Assembly (NCBI RefSeq): GCF_948329515.1
Contig: NZ_CAOJCN010000001.1
Location: forward strand, 248,001-312,000
Direction: 5' to 3'
DNA: 64,000 bases
Source: Cohnella rhizoplanae
GTDB lineage: Bacteria; Bacillota; Bacilli; Paenibacillales; Paenibacillaceae
The notes under the pieces were generated by a model that was not told the DNA's origin, searched no databases, and saw only the letters and a program-made list of their open reading frames with translations. Below, one piece after another: positions 1 through 8,840 of the stretch. A program made the translations under genes and the position numbers. The stretch's first letter is position 1. Every line of letters starts with the position of its first letter.

Positions 1-864
1 CTGGTCGCCTATCCCGTCGTCGGCAGCGCGAAGCTGGCGCGATTGATCGCGCTCGCGAAGCGCGCGAAGATCACGGTGGCCTGCGACGGCTACGAAGCAG
101 CTGCCGGCATCTCCGAGGCGGCCCTGCAAGCGGGCTTAGTCGTCGATGTCTGGATCGAGGTGGACCCCGGCTACGGCAGGGCGGGCGTGCTTCCGGGCGC
201 GGATCTCGACCGGCTGGCGGCGGCGCTCGTCCCGCATCGGGGCATTCGCGTGTGCGGCGTCCTGGTCTTCGCGGGGCATTCCTACGATGCCGAGACCGAC
301 GCCGGCCGGGAGTCGATCGCCGCGAAGGAGGCCGAGACCGCCCGGGAAGCGGCCGAGGCGCTCCGCGGCTTCGGCTATGCGATCGAATCGGTGAGCGCGG
401 GCTCCACCCCGGTGGGGCGGTTCGCCTCCGCGATGGCGGGCGTTACGGAGATCCGCCCGGGTACCTACGTGTTCGGCGACGTCATGATGGTCAAAGCCCA
501 GGCGCTTGCCATCGGGCAGTGCGCGCTGACGGTGCTGGTCACCGTGGTCAGCCGGCCGGCGCCGGACCGGGCGGTCATCGACGCGGGGACGAAGGTATTC
601 ACGATGGACGGCGAGGCGTCCGCGATCGGGACGGGACGGGGCTATGTCGTCGGCCGCCCGGACATTGAGGTATCTTGGTTCAACGAAGAGCACGGCATCC
701 TGACGCTGCCGGTAGGCGAACGGGACCTACTTGTCGGTGACAAGCTGGAGATCATACCGTCGCATTGCTGCGCCGTCGTCAACATGCTGGACGAGATGCA
801 TGTCGTCGACGGCGAGCGCGTACTGGATACCTGGCGCATCGCCGCGAGAGGAAAGGTGAAGTGA
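1..864 (+). CDS. D-threonine aldolase-like PLP enzyme, 5' partial
   Basis: The reading frame is open from the first base, so the start and probably the PLP lysine lie outside the window. The visible part carries VDPGYGRAGV, typical of the alanine-racemase-fold D-threonine/3-hydroxy-aspartate aldolases. Near the C-terminus is IIPSHCCAV, the His-Cys metal site of this family, with the His codon at 763. These enzymes cleave beta-hydroxy-D-amino acids to glycine plus an aldehyde using PLP and a divalent metal. It is followed after 15 nt by an alcohol dehydrogenase, and both belong to a catabolic cluster. The family call is good; the true substrate is unknown. Confidence 0.8.
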   Translation: MVAYPVVGSAKLARLIALAKRAKITVACDGYEAAAGISEAALQAGLVVDVWIEVDPGYGRAGVLPGADLDRLAAALVPHRGIRVCGVLVFAGHSYDAETDAGRESIAAKEAETAREAAEALRGFGYAIESVSAGSTPVGRFASAMAGVTEIRPGTYVFGDVMMVKAQALAIGQCALTVLVTVVSRPAPDRAVIDAGTKVFTMDGEASAIGTGRGYVVGRPDIEVSWFNEEHGILTLPVGERDLLVGDKLEIIPSHCCAVVNMLDEMHVVDGERVLDTWRIAARGKVK

Positions 865-879
865 GGGGAGGCGCAGCAA

Positions 880-1917
880 GTGAGAGCATTAGTATACGAG
901 GGACCCGAGCGGATGGAGCTGCGGGATGTCCCCATGCCGGCCCCGCAGGCGGGCGAGGTTCTCATCCGAGTCGCATATTCGGGCATCTGCGGTTCCGAGC
1001 TCAGCGGGTATCTGGGCCATAATTCGCTGCGCAAGCCGCCGATGATATTCGGGCACGAATTCTCGGGCGTAGTCGCGGAAACGGGATCCGGAACGGCGTC
1101 GTCGGGACTGCGCACAGGCATGCGGGTCACGGCGAATCCCCTGATCACCTGCGGTCAATGCGCTTACTGCGCGGCCGGCGTCGAGTCGCTATGCCCCGGC
1201 CGCAGGCTGCTCAGCGCGGCGCTGCCCGGCAGCAATGCCGAATTCGTGACGGTGCCGGCGGCGTTCGTGCACCCGCTCGAGGATCGCGTGACGCTCATGG
1301 AAGGCGCGCTGACCGAGCCAGCGGCGTGCGGCATGCGCGTCGCGGAGCTGGCTGCGCCCGGTCCTGAGGACACGGTGCTCGTCGCAGGCATGGGTCCGAT
1401 CGGGTTATTCGCCTTGCAGGCGGTCAGACTTCAGGGCGCGAAGCGCGTCATCGCGGTCGACCTAAGCGAGGAACGGCTGGCCTTCGCGGCCGGACTGGGC
1501 GCGTTGACGATCAACCCGAAGGAGCGGGATGCGGTCGAGGCGGTCCGCGAGCTGACGGGCGGGGCCGGCGTGCAGGCCGGGATCGACGCCGTCGGCGCGG
1601 CCGCGACGCGAACCCTGTGCGCCTCGGCCGCGGCCAACGGCGGCAAGGTCGTATTCACGGGGCTTCACCAAGCCGAGACGACGCTCGATATTAATGACGT
1701 CGTCAGACGCGAGCTCAAGCTGCTCGGGTCATTCGCTTATTCCAGACGCAACTTCGCCGATGCGCTGGCAGCGGTCTCCGCGGGGAAGATCGGTCTGGGG
1801 GACCGGTTGACCGTGGCCGGGTTGGATCAAGGCCCGTATTGGTTCGACAAGCTGACCCGGGCGCCGGGAAAGGAAATTAAAATATTGCTTCGCGTCGGCG
1901 ATGCCGAAGGGGAATGA
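880..1917 (+). CDS. zinc-dependent alcohol dehydrogenase family protein
   Basis: A medium-chain dehydrogenase of 345 aa with a GTG start behind a GGGGAGG ribosome site. Catalytic zinc ligands C37, H59-E60 and E146 are visible. The structural zinc site is C91, C94, C97 and C105. The nucleotide-binding turn G170-x-G172-x-x-G175 is followed by D194, which suggests NAD rather than NADP. It is closest in style to sorbitol, threonine or galactitol-phosphate dehydrogenases and probably oxidises a secondary alcohol of a polyol or sugar acid. Only 3 nt separate it from the next gene, so co-transcription is likely. Substrate is not determinable from sequence. Confidence 0.85.
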   Translation: MRALVYEGPERMELRDVPMPAPQAGEVLIRVAYSGICGSELSGYLGHNSLRKPPMIFGHEFSGVVAETGSGTASSGLRTGMRVTANPLITCGQCAYCAAGVESLCPGRRLLSAALPGSNAEFVTVPAAFVHPLEDRVTLMEGALTEPAACGMRVAELAAPGPEDTVLVAGMGPIGLFALQAVRLQGAKRVIAVDLSEERLAFAAGLGALTINPKERDAVEAVRELTGGAGVQAGIDAVGAAATRTLCASAAANGGKVVFTGLHQAETTLDINDVVRRELKLLGSFAYSRRNFADALAAVSAGKIGLGDRLTVAGLDQGPYWFDKLTRAPGKEIKILLRVGDAEGE

Positions 1918-1920
1918 TCG

Positions 1921-2823
1921 ATGAGACTGCTCACCTATAAGGAAGACGGCCGGCATCGGCTGGCCGTCCATGCGGCCGACGGCGTGCTCGACGTCGCGGC
2001 GGCCGCCGCGCGATGGCCCGCGGACCTGACGCCGCTCACGGTCCGGGAGGCCATCGAACGCGGAGAGCCGGGGCTGGCGGCCTTGCGCTCTCTGGCGGAC
2101 TTGGCCCGGTCCGAGGCGTTCGGAGACGCTTCGGTGTGGCGGAAGGAAGCCTCGCTCGCGCTAGCCGCCTGCGTGCCCGACCCCGGCAAGATCGTCTGCG
2201 TCGGACTTAATTACCGCAAGCACGCGGAGGAGACGAACTCGCCGTATCCGGAGCGGCCGATTCTTTTCAGCAAGTTCAACAACGCGCTGACGGCGCATGG
2301 GTCCGACGTCGTACTCCCTGCCGTATCGACGAAGGTCGATTACGAGGCCGAGCTCGCGATCGTCATCGGGCGGCGCGCCAAGAACGTCGAGCCCGAGGAA
2401 GCCTTGGATTATGTATTCGGCTATTGCAACGCGAACGACCTGTCCGCCCGGGATCTGCAGCTGCGGACGAGCCAGTGGTTGCTGGGCAAGACATGCGACG
2501 GCTTCCTGCCGCTCGGGCCTTGGCTCGTCACGGCCGACGAGGCGGGCGATCCGAACGCGCTACCGGTCCGCACGACGGTGAACGGAGAACTGCGGCAGCG
2601 CTCGGACACCGGCGACATGATATTCCGCTGCGACGAGATCGTCAGCTATATCTCCAAGCACTTCACGTTGGAGCCGGGAGACCTTATACTTACGGGGACG
2701 CCCGAAGGCGTCGTCATGGGATACCCGCCGGAACGGCAGGCATACCTGAAGGACGGGGATATCGTGACCGTGGAGATCGGCGGATTGGGCGTCTTGACCA
2801 ACCGGCTGGTCGCGGGCCGGTGA
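1921..2823 (+). CDS. fumarylacetoacetate hydrolase (FAH) family protein
   Basis: A 300-aa protein with the FAH fold. Residues 1-80 form the small N-terminal domain. The catalytic domain starts at VCVGLNYRKHAEE (93-105) and carries the metal ligands E142, E144 and D173. The motif LILTGTPEGV (255-264) is typical of the family. Members hydrolyse, isomerise or decarboxylate acylpyruvates and 2,4-diketo acids with Mg or Mn. Next to an SMP-30 lactonase and an alcohol dehydrogenase, a role like 2,4-diketo-3-deoxy sugar-acid hydrolase is plausible. That is inference from context; other FAH activities such as ureidoglycolate lyase remain possible. Confidence 0.85.
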   Translation: MRLLTYKEDGRHRLAVHAADGVLDVAAAAARWPADLTPLTVREAIERGEPGLAALRSLADLARSEAFGDASVWRKEASLALAACVPDPGKIVCVGLNYRKHAEETNSPYPERPILFSKFNNALTAHGSDVVLPAVSTKVDYEAELAIVIGRRAKNVEPEEALDYVFGYCNANDLSARDLQLRTSQWLLGKTCDGFLPLGPWLVTADEAGDPNALPVRTTVNGELRQRSDTGDMIFRCDEIVSYISKHFTLEPGDLILTGTPEGVVMGYPPERQAYLKDGDIVTVEIGGLGVLTNRLVAGR

Positions 2824-2850
2824 ACCGCCCATAAGAGAGGAGAATTACGG

Positions 2851-3750
2851 ATGGCGAACCGGCCGGAAGCGCTGACCGACGTCAAGTCGGCGCTGGGCGA
2901 AGGACCGCTGTGGCTCCCGGAGGCCAAGCAGCTGTTATGGATCGATATCGAGGGCATGTGCATTCATCTCTATACGCCTTCCACCGGCGCGCGGAGACGC
3001 ATCCCCGTAGGGCAGCGCATCGGCGCGGTCGTGCCCGCGAGCGACGGGCGTCTGGCATGCGCGATGCAGCGCGGCTTCTATTATCTGGATATGCGGACGG
3101 AGCGGCTGGAGCCGATCGCGGACCCCGAGGTCGATCTGCCGGGCAACCGGTTCAACGACGGCAAATGCGATCCGTCGGGCCGATTTTGGGCCGGTACGAT
3201 GCCGATCGAGGGGGAGGCGCTCACCGGGTCCTTGTACCGGCTGGACGGCGACGGCACCGCGCGCCGGATGTTCGGGGACGTCGGGTGCTCCAACGGGCTG
3301 GGCTGGAGTCTCGACGAGACGGTCATGTACTACATCGATACGTCCACGGGCCGCGTCGATCGGTTCGACTACGACGCCGCGACCGGCGATATCGCGAATC
3401 GGCGCACGGTATGCCGCATTCCGCCGGAGCAAGGATATCCGGACGGCATGACGGTGGATCGCGAAGGGATGCTGTGGGTCGCCCACTGGGACGGCGGCTG
3501 CGTGACCCGTTGGAATCCGGATACCGGAGAATGCCTGGAGCACGTGGCGGTGCCGGCGTCCAGAGTGACGTCCTGCTGCTTCGGCGGCGACGGGCTGGAC
3601 CTACTGTATATCACGACGGCGAGCGTCGGGCTCAGCGAGGCGCAGCTGCGGGACGAGCCGCTGGCCGGCTGCGTTTTCGTGTATGCTCCCGGCGTCGGCG
3701 GGATGCCTGCGCACGTCTATCGGACGGGCGGCAAGCCGCAAGCGGAATGA
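2851..3750 (+). CDS. SMP-30/gluconolactonase family lactonase
   Basis: A 299-aa six-bladed beta-propeller of the SMP-30/gluconolaconase/LRE family, with ATG behind an AGAGAGGAG site. The single-metal ligands are all present: E17 in ALGEGPLW, N102 in RFNDGKCDPSG, N148 in CSNGL and D198 in PDGMTVD. Such proteins open aldono-lactones made by sugar dehydrogenases. It is the last gene of the catabolic cluster and is followed by a strong hairpin. No signal peptide is visible, so it acts in the cytoplasm. The exact lactone is unknown. Confidence 0.87.
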   Translation: MANRPEALTDVKSALGEGPLWLPEAKQLLWIDIEGMCIHLYTPSTGARRRIPVGQRIGAVVPASDGRLACAMQRGFYYLDMRTERLEPIADPEVDLPGNRFNDGKCDPSGRFWAGTMPIEGEALTGSLYRLDGDGTARRMFGDVGCSNGLGWSLDETVMYYIDTSTGRVDRFDYDAATGDIANRRTVCRIPPEQGYPDGMTVDREGMLWVAHWDGGCVTRWNPDTGECLEHVAVPASRVTSCCFGGDGLDLLYITTASVGLSEAQLRDEPLAGCVFVYAPGVGGMPAHVYRTGGKPQAE

Positions 3751-3810
3751 TAGATTGGCTTGATGGCCGTTTTTAATTTCCGATAGATTCGTCTGTCGAA
3801 CCGCATTCCT

Positions 3811-3850
3811 ATACGCCGCTTCGCCTGCCCTGTCAGGCGAAGCGGCGTAT
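3811..3850 (+). terminator. 17-bp perfect hairpin after the catabolic cluster, no U-tract
   Basis: The arms 3811-3827 and 3834-3850 are exact reverse complements (17 bp) around a 6-nt loop, CCCTGT. It lies 60 nt after the lactonase stop and before the sporulation promoter. A terminator or transcript-stabilising role is likely by position, but TCGTCG follows instead of a run of T. Confidence 0.55.
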
Positions 3851-3901
3851 TCGTCGTGCCTGCGCGCGCTCGTTCGTTCGCGGATACCGCCGCCGTCATT
3901 C

Positions 3902-3931
3902 TCATAATCCCCGCCGCGACCGCATATAGAT
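3902..3931 (+). promoter_or_regulatory. SigmaE-like promoter of yqfC-yqfD
   Basis: TCATAAT (3902-3908), a 14-bp spacer and CATATAGAT (3923-3931) match the mother-cell SigmaE pattern (kmATATT, 13-15 bp, CATAcAnT) closely. Transcription would start near 3938, 19 nt before the yqfC ATG. In Bacillus subtilis yqfC-yqfD belongs to the SigmaE regulon, which fits. Confidence 0.6.
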
Positions 3932-3956
3932 GAGACGTATGGGAGGGGGACGCGTC

Positions 3957-4241
3957 ATGCCGCGTGTCGGACGCAAGCTGCGCAAGTGGACGGCCCGTGT
4001 CCTCGATCTGCCGCAGGACGTCGTGTTGGACGTGCCGAGGATCACGATGATCGCCGGGCTGCAGCTTACGGTGGAGAATCACCGCGGCGTGCTCCATTTC
4101 TCGCAGGACCGGCTGCGGCTCGCGATGGACCGGGGAGAACTGGAGATCATGGGCAGCGATCTCGTCATCCGGCTTATCGGCGGCGAGGAAGTGTTCGTGG
4201 AAGGGAAAATCACCGGCGTGCTGCTGCACCCGGGCGATTGA
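3957..4241 (+). CDS. yqfC: sporulation protein YqfC
   Basis: A 94-aa protein of the YqfC family, conserved in endospore formers and always next to yqfD. I place the start at the ATG at 3957 because GGGAGGGGGA lies just upstream; an earlier in-frame ATG at 3930 has no such site and falls inside the promoter. The central part (VLDVPRITMIAGLQLTVENH, then VIRLIGGEEVFVEGKI) is the typical beta-rich core. No membrane segment is seen. The precise role in sporulation is not known; expression in the mother cell is inferred from the promoter. Confidence 0.88.
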   Translation: MPRVGRKLRKWTARVLDLPQDVVLDVPRITMIAGLQLTVENHRGVLHFSQDRLRLAMDRGELEIMGSDLVIRLIGGEEVFVEGKITGVLLHPGD

Positions 4242-4385
4242 AGCCGCATTCCGGCCGAACCGCGGCGTTCGGCCTCGCGATGGCGCCGCCGGGCGCATAG
4301 ACGAGCGCCCGGGGCGCGACGGGCGCATCCGCGCCTATCGCGCTCCGGGCGGGCGGACAAGCCGGCAAGACAGGGGGAGAAGCCG

Positions 4386-5588
4386 TTGAAGGATCATTGG
4401 ATAAGCTACATCCGCGGCAGCGTGCGCGTGAGGATTGTCGGCGGGGATAGCCGGATATTTCTGAACGCGGCCGGCACCAACCGGATCGAGCTCTGGGACA
4501 TCGCCTACGACCGCGAAGGCCGTCTGTCCTTCCGGGTGTCCGTGCCGGACTTTTTTGCGCTTCGCCCGCTGCTGCGGCTGGCCGGAAGCCGACCCCGCGT
4601 GCTCGAGCGCCGCGGGCTGCCGTTCAAGCTAGGCCGCCTGTCGCGGCGCAAGACGTTCGCCGGCGGCCTGCTGCTGTTCGTCGCCGCGCTGTTCGCGTTG
4701 TCCACGCTGATCTGGGACGTGCAGGTCCGCACGGACGAGACCGTGCCCGAGGCCGAGATTCGCAAGGCGGCCGCCGCGGAGGGCATCCGGCCGCTGCAGT
4801 GGTCGCCCCGCCTGCCCGACACCTCGGAGCTGGCGCACCGGCTCGCCCGCCGGCTGCCGGATGCCGCGTGGGTAGGCGTCGAGAAAAGCGGGACGCGCTA
4901 CGTCATTTCGGTCGTCCGCTCGAACAAGCCCGAGGAGAAGGCGGAGAGCGGTCCCAGCGACCTGATCGCGAAGGCCGATGCCGTCGTGACGCGGATCGTC
5001 GCGGAGAGCGGACGGCCGCAGGTCGCGCGCAACGCGCGCGTGCGCAAAGGCGAGACGCTGATCTCCGGTCAGCTCGGCGAGGCCGACCGGATCAAGCTGG
5101 TCGCTTCCCGAGGCGAGGTGCGCGGGCTCGTATGGCATGAGTACAGCATCGTGTCCCCGCTCGCGCGGAGCACGAATTATTATACGGGCGATTCCGCGGA
5201 TCGCACCTACCTGGTCATCGGCAACCGGGCGCTTCAGACGGGCGGCTACGGCCAGGATCCGTACGCGGCTTCCAGAACCTTCGCGGATTGGCGGAGATTC
5301 AAATGGGGGAGCTGGACGCTGCCCGTCGCGGTCCTGAAGGAGAAGGAGATGGCGGTCGAGAAAAGAAGCGAACGCCTGACGCCGGAGGCGGCGAGGGAAG
5401 CCGGGCTGGCGCAGGCGAGAGCGGAAGCGCTGTCCGCGGCGGGCAACGACGCCGTCATCAAGGCGGAAAAAATTTTGCATGAACAAACGGAGAATGGTAA
5501 AGTGATGATACGTGTACTGTTTGAAATCGAACAATCGATTGCCGTACGGCGCCCGATCGCGACCGATCCCAATATGCAGGGGGAATGA
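4386..5588 (+). CDS. yqfD: sporulation protein YqfD
   Basis: A 400-aa protein with a TTG start behind GGGGGAGAAG. Residues 1-85 are cytoplasmic, residues 91-110 form one membrane segment, and the rest (about 115-400) is predicted outside the membrane, with a POTRA-like stretch after the membrane segment. This architecture and the position after yqfC identify YqfD, a SigmaE-controlled protein needed for efficient sporulation in Bacillus and related to clostridial YqfD. The 144-nt gap after yqfC is longer than the other gaps in the block but holds no clear promoter. Confidence 0.88.
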   Translation: MKDHWISYIRGSVRVRIVGGDSRIFLNAAGTNRIELWDIAYDREGRLSFRVSVPDFFALRPLLRLAGSRPRVLERRGLPFKLGRLSRRKTFAGGLLLFVAALFALSTLIWDVQVRTDETVPEAEIRKAAAAEGIRPLQWSPRLPDTSELAHRLARRLPDAAWVGVEKSGTRYVISVVRSNKPEEKAESGPSDLIAKADAVVTRIVAESGRPQVARNARVRKGETLISGQLGEADRIKLVASRGEVRGLVWHEYSIVSPLARSTNYYTGDSADRTYLVIGNRALQTGGYGQDPYAASRTFADWRRFKWGSWTLPVAVLKEKEMAVEKRSERLTPEAAREAGLAQARAEALSAAGNDAVIKAEKILHEQTENGKVMIRVLFEIEQSIAVRRPIATDPNMQGE

Positions 5589-5594
5589 GGCTTT

Positions 5595-6566
5595 TTGACT
5601 GACAGCAGGCACCTAATCACGATTCCTCTCCGCAACGCCGCGGAGGGACTGGCTCTATTCGGTCCGCAGGACAAGTTTCTTCGCATGATCCAACAGGAGA
5701 CGGCAGCCGTTATCCATTCCCGCGACGCTGAGATTACCGTCGAGGGCGCGGAGAGCGACTTGCGGTCTCTTCAGCAATTTTTCGACACCGTCCTGCAGCT
5801 GATCCGCAGCGGCCTGACGGTCGGAGAGCGCGACGTGCGCTACGCCTTCGAGTTGGCCCGCGAGATGAAGGCCGACCAGCTGCTGGCGCTGTTCCAGGGC
5901 GAGATCACGACGACGTTCAGAGGCAAGCCGATCGTCCCCAAGACGCTCGGCCAGCGGCACTACATTACGATGCTCCGCAAAAAGGACATCGTCTTCGGCA
6001 TCGGTCCAGCCGGTACCGGCAAGACCTACCTGGCCGTCGTGTCGGCCGTAGCGGCGCTCAAGGAGGGGCGCGTCAAGCGCATCCTGCTGACGCGTCCCGC
6101 CGTGGAGGCCGGCGAGAATCTGGGCTTCCTGCCCGGCGACATGCAGGAGAAGGTCGATCCGTATCTGCGCCCCCTCTACGACGCGCTGAACGACGTGCTC
6201 GGACCCGAGGGCGTGGCCAAGGCGCTCGAGCGGGGCATGATCGAGATCGCGCCGCTGGCCTATATGCGCGGACGCACGCTGGACGACTCGTTCGTGATCC
6301 TCGACGAGGCGCAGAATACGACCGGCGAGCAGATGAAGATGTTCCTGACGCGGCTCGGCTTCGGCTCCCGGATGGTCATCACCGGCGACGTCACGCAGAT
6401 CGACCTGCCCAAGGGCAAGAAGTCCGGCCTGAACGAAGCGCAGCGCATTCTGAAGGACATTCCCGAGATCGGACTCGTGTACTTCTCCGAGCAAGACGTC
6501 GTCCGTCATGCGCTCGTCCAGAAGATCATCGTGGCCTATCAGAGGGACGACGAGACAAATACGTAA
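5595..6566 (+). CDS. phoH: PhoH-like ATPase
   Basis: A 323-aa P-loop protein. Walker A is GPAGTGKT, Walker B is FVILDEAQNT, and the N-terminal 110 aa form the KH-like domain common to the YqfE/PhoH/YbeZ group. The likely TTG start at 5595 lies 6 nt after yqfD. PhoH of this type sits next to ybeY in most bacteria and is thought to be a helicase-like partner in rRNA and RNA metabolism. A second PhoH protein of the PIN-fused YlaK type occurs at 46203. Confidence 0.92.
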   Translation: MTDSRHLITIPLRNAAEGLALFGPQDKFLRMIQQETAAVIHSRDAEITVEGAESDLRSLQQFFDTVLQLIRSGLTVGERDVRYAFELAREMKADQLLALFQGEITTTFRGKPIVPKTLGQRHYITMLRKKDIVFGIGPAGTGKTYLAVVSAVAALKEGRVKRILLTRPAVEAGENLGFLPGDMQEKVDPYLRPLYDALNDVLGPEGVAKALERGMIEIAPLAYMRGRTLDDSFVILDEAQNTTGEQMKMFLTRLGFGSRMVITGDVTQIDLPKGKKSGLNEAQRILKDIPEIGLVYFSEQDVVRHALVQKIIVAYQRDDETNT

Positions 6567-6581
6567 AGGAGCGAACGCCGG

Positions 6582-8840
6582 ATGAATCGGACACGAAGCG
6601 GCCCGGCGGGTACCTTATCTTCCTTTGTTGCTGCAGGATGGAAGCAGAGCGCGGCGGTCAAGGGACTGCTGCTGCTCGCCTTCGTCCTGCTGTTTTATTT
6701 CAGCCTGGCGACGCGCCTCGTGCCGGAGACGTACGATATCACGCTTGGCGCGAAGAGCGAGCACGACATCAAGGCGCCGCATCAGGCGACCGACGAGAAG
6801 GCGACGCTCAAGGCCCAGGAGGAAGCGGCCGAGAAGATCGGCGCCATCTATCCTTACGTGGCGCTGCACAACGAAAATCTCATCGACAGCATTCTCGTCC
6901 GCATCGACCAGCTCAACCAGGACGACCAGGTGACGCTGGAGCAGAAGATCCAGATCTACCGGACGGAGCTGCCGGACCGGGTCGATCAGTTCATCGATAC
7001 GTTCATCAGCACGAGCTCGGGGACCTACTCGGCGAGCCTATTCGAGGAAATGAAAAAAGCGGTGCAGGCGCAGTCATACCGGCTGCCCGAAGAAACGTTC
7101 TACAAGCTGCCTAAGCTCACAACGGAGCAGATCGCGGAGATGCGTACCGTCGGCCGGGACGTCGTCCGCCGGTTGATGGCCGACCCGATCACGGACGCCG
7201 AAGCCGCGCGCGCCAAGGTGGCCGAGCTGGTCAACGGCAGCTCGCTGACCCTTAAGACGCAGCGCGAGATCGTGCAGGAGCTATCCCGGTTCGTCCTTAC
7301 GCCCAACAAGTTCTACGACAAGGACGCGACCGAGGAGGCCAAGGTCCAGGCCAAGCAGAATACGCCTCCGGTGGTGATCAAGCAGGGCGACGTCATCGTC
7401 GACGCCGGACAAGTCATCGACCAGGAGACGTACGAAAGGCTGGACGGCTTCGGGCTGCTCAAGGAGCAGAAGACGTACTGGCCGCAGCTCGGCGCGCTGA
7501 TGCTGTCGATTCTGTTCATGCTCGCGCTCTACACTTACGCCGAGCTGTCCGCCGCGGCGTCCAAGCCCGCGCTCAAGCGGACGAACGTAGACTGGCTGAT
7601 GCTGCTTTTTATATTCGCGATCAATATTCTCGTCATGCATTTGGTGGCGCTGGCCCACAGCGAATCGTGGCCATACATGATGTTCATCGCCCCGATCGCG
7701 CTGGGGAGCATGCTCGTGACGCTGCTGATCGACGTCCAGACCGCGATGGTCAGCTCGCTGCTGTTCGCGATTCATGCCAGCATCGTGATGAACGTCGAGC
7801 AGACGAGCCTGTTCGACTTCCGCTACGGATTCGTGGCGGCGGTCGTGCTGTTCACGTCGGTGCTCGCGATCCATCGCGCGAGCCAGCGCTCCGCGATCCT
7901 GAAGGCGGGGATCATGGTCAGCCTGTTCGGCTCGTTCGCCGTAACCGCGCTCACGCTCGTCGGTCCCGATCCGGATCGTACGCAGCTCGTCCAGTCGGTC
8001 GGCTTCATGTTCGGGAGCGGCCTTCTGACCGCGGTTCTGGTCATCGGCATCATGCCCTTCTTCGAGATGACGTTCGGGATCCTGTCCGCGCTTAAGCTCG
8101 TAGAGCTGTCCAATCCCAATCATCCGCTGCTGCGCAAGCTGCTGACGGAGACGCCGGGTACCTACCACCACAGCCTGATGGTCGGCAATCTGTCCGAGGC
8201 CGCGGCGGAGTCCGTCGGCGCGAACGGGCTGCTCTGCCGGGTCGGCTCCTTCTACCACGACGTCGGCAAGACCAAGCGGCCGCTGTACTTCATCGAGAAC
8301 CAGAACGGCGGGGACAACCCGCACGACAAGCTCGACCCCAAGGTCAGCGCCTCGATCATCATCGCGCATGCCAGGGACGGCGCCGAGATGCTGAAGGCCT
8401 ACAAGCTGCCCAAGCAGATCCGGGATATCGCCGAGCAGCATCACGGGACCACCTTCCTCAAGTTTTTCTATTACAAGGCGGCCAAGCTGGCGGAGCAGGC
8501 CGGCGTGCCGAACGAATGGACGGAGGACGATTTCCGTTATCCGGGCCCCAAGGCGCAGTCCAAGGAAGCCGCGATCGTCGGCATCGCGGACAGCGTCGAG
8601 GCCGCGGTGAGGTCGCTGGGCGCGCCGACCGTGGAGCAAGTCGAATCGATCATCGCCAAGATTATCAAGGACCGGCTCGACGACGGGCAGCTGAGCGAAT
8701 GCGACCTGACCGTGCGGGAGTTGAACCAGATCGCCGAGACGCTGAAAACGACCGTGATCGGCATGTTCCATTCGCGGATCAAATATCCGGAAGAAAACGC
8801 CGTTAAAAACGAGATCGACAAAAAGGAGCGAAAAGCATGA
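6582..8840 (+). CDS. pgpH: PgpH-type c-di-AMP phosphodiesterase (7TM-HD)
   Basis: A 752-aa membrane protein. An N-terminal membrane segment (about 28-45) precedes a large extracellular 7TMR-HDED domain (about 50-300), then seven membrane helices (about 305-500), then a cytoplasmic HD domain with TYHHSLMVGN, FYHDVGK and EQHHGT. In Listeria and Bacillus PgpH hydrolyses cyclic-di-AMP and so affects osmotic and wall homeostasis. It is the yqfF ortholog by position between phoH and ybeY, whose start codon overlaps its stop. Length is normal for the family. Confidence 0.93.
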   Translation: MNRTRSGPAGTLSSFVAAGWKQSAAVKGLLLLAFVLLFYFSLATRLVPETYDITLGAKSEHDIKAPHQATDEKATLKAQEEAAEKIGAIYPYVALHNENLIDSILVRIDQLNQDDQVTLEQKIQIYRTELPDRVDQFIDTFISTSSGTYSASLFEEMKKAVQAQSYRLPEETFYKLPKLTTEQIAEMRTVGRDVVRRLMADPITDAEAARAKVAELVNGSSLTLKTQREIVQELSRFVLTPNKFYDKDATEEAKVQAKQNTPPVVIKQGDVIVDAGQVIDQETYERLDGFGLLKEQKTYWPQLGALMLSILFMLALYTYAELSAAASKPALKRTNVDWLMLLFIFAINILVMHLVALAHSESWPYMMFIAPIALGSMLVTLLIDVQTAMVSSLLFAIHASIVMNVEQTSLFDFRYGFVAAVVLFTSVLAIHRASQRSAILKAGIMVSLFGSFAVTALTLVGPDPDRTQLVQSVGFMFGSGLLTAVLVIGIMPFFEMTFGILSALKLVELSNPNHPLLRKLLTETPGTYHHSLMVGNLSEAAAESVGANGLLCRVGSFYHDVGKTKRPLYFIENQNGGDNPHDKLDPKVSASIIIAHARDGAEMLKAYKLPKQIRDIAEQHHGTTFLKFFYYKAAKLAEQAGVPNEWTEDDFRYPGPKAQSKEAAIVGIADSVEAAVRSLGAPTVEQVESIIAKIIKDRLDDGQLSECDLTVRELNQIAETLKTTVIGMFHSRIKYPEENAVKNEIDKKERKA

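Noticed and set aside
4629..5612. A 327-codon minus-strand frame opposite yqfD
   Set aside because: Antisense shadow with Arg-, Leu- and Asp-rich composition and no support for transcription.
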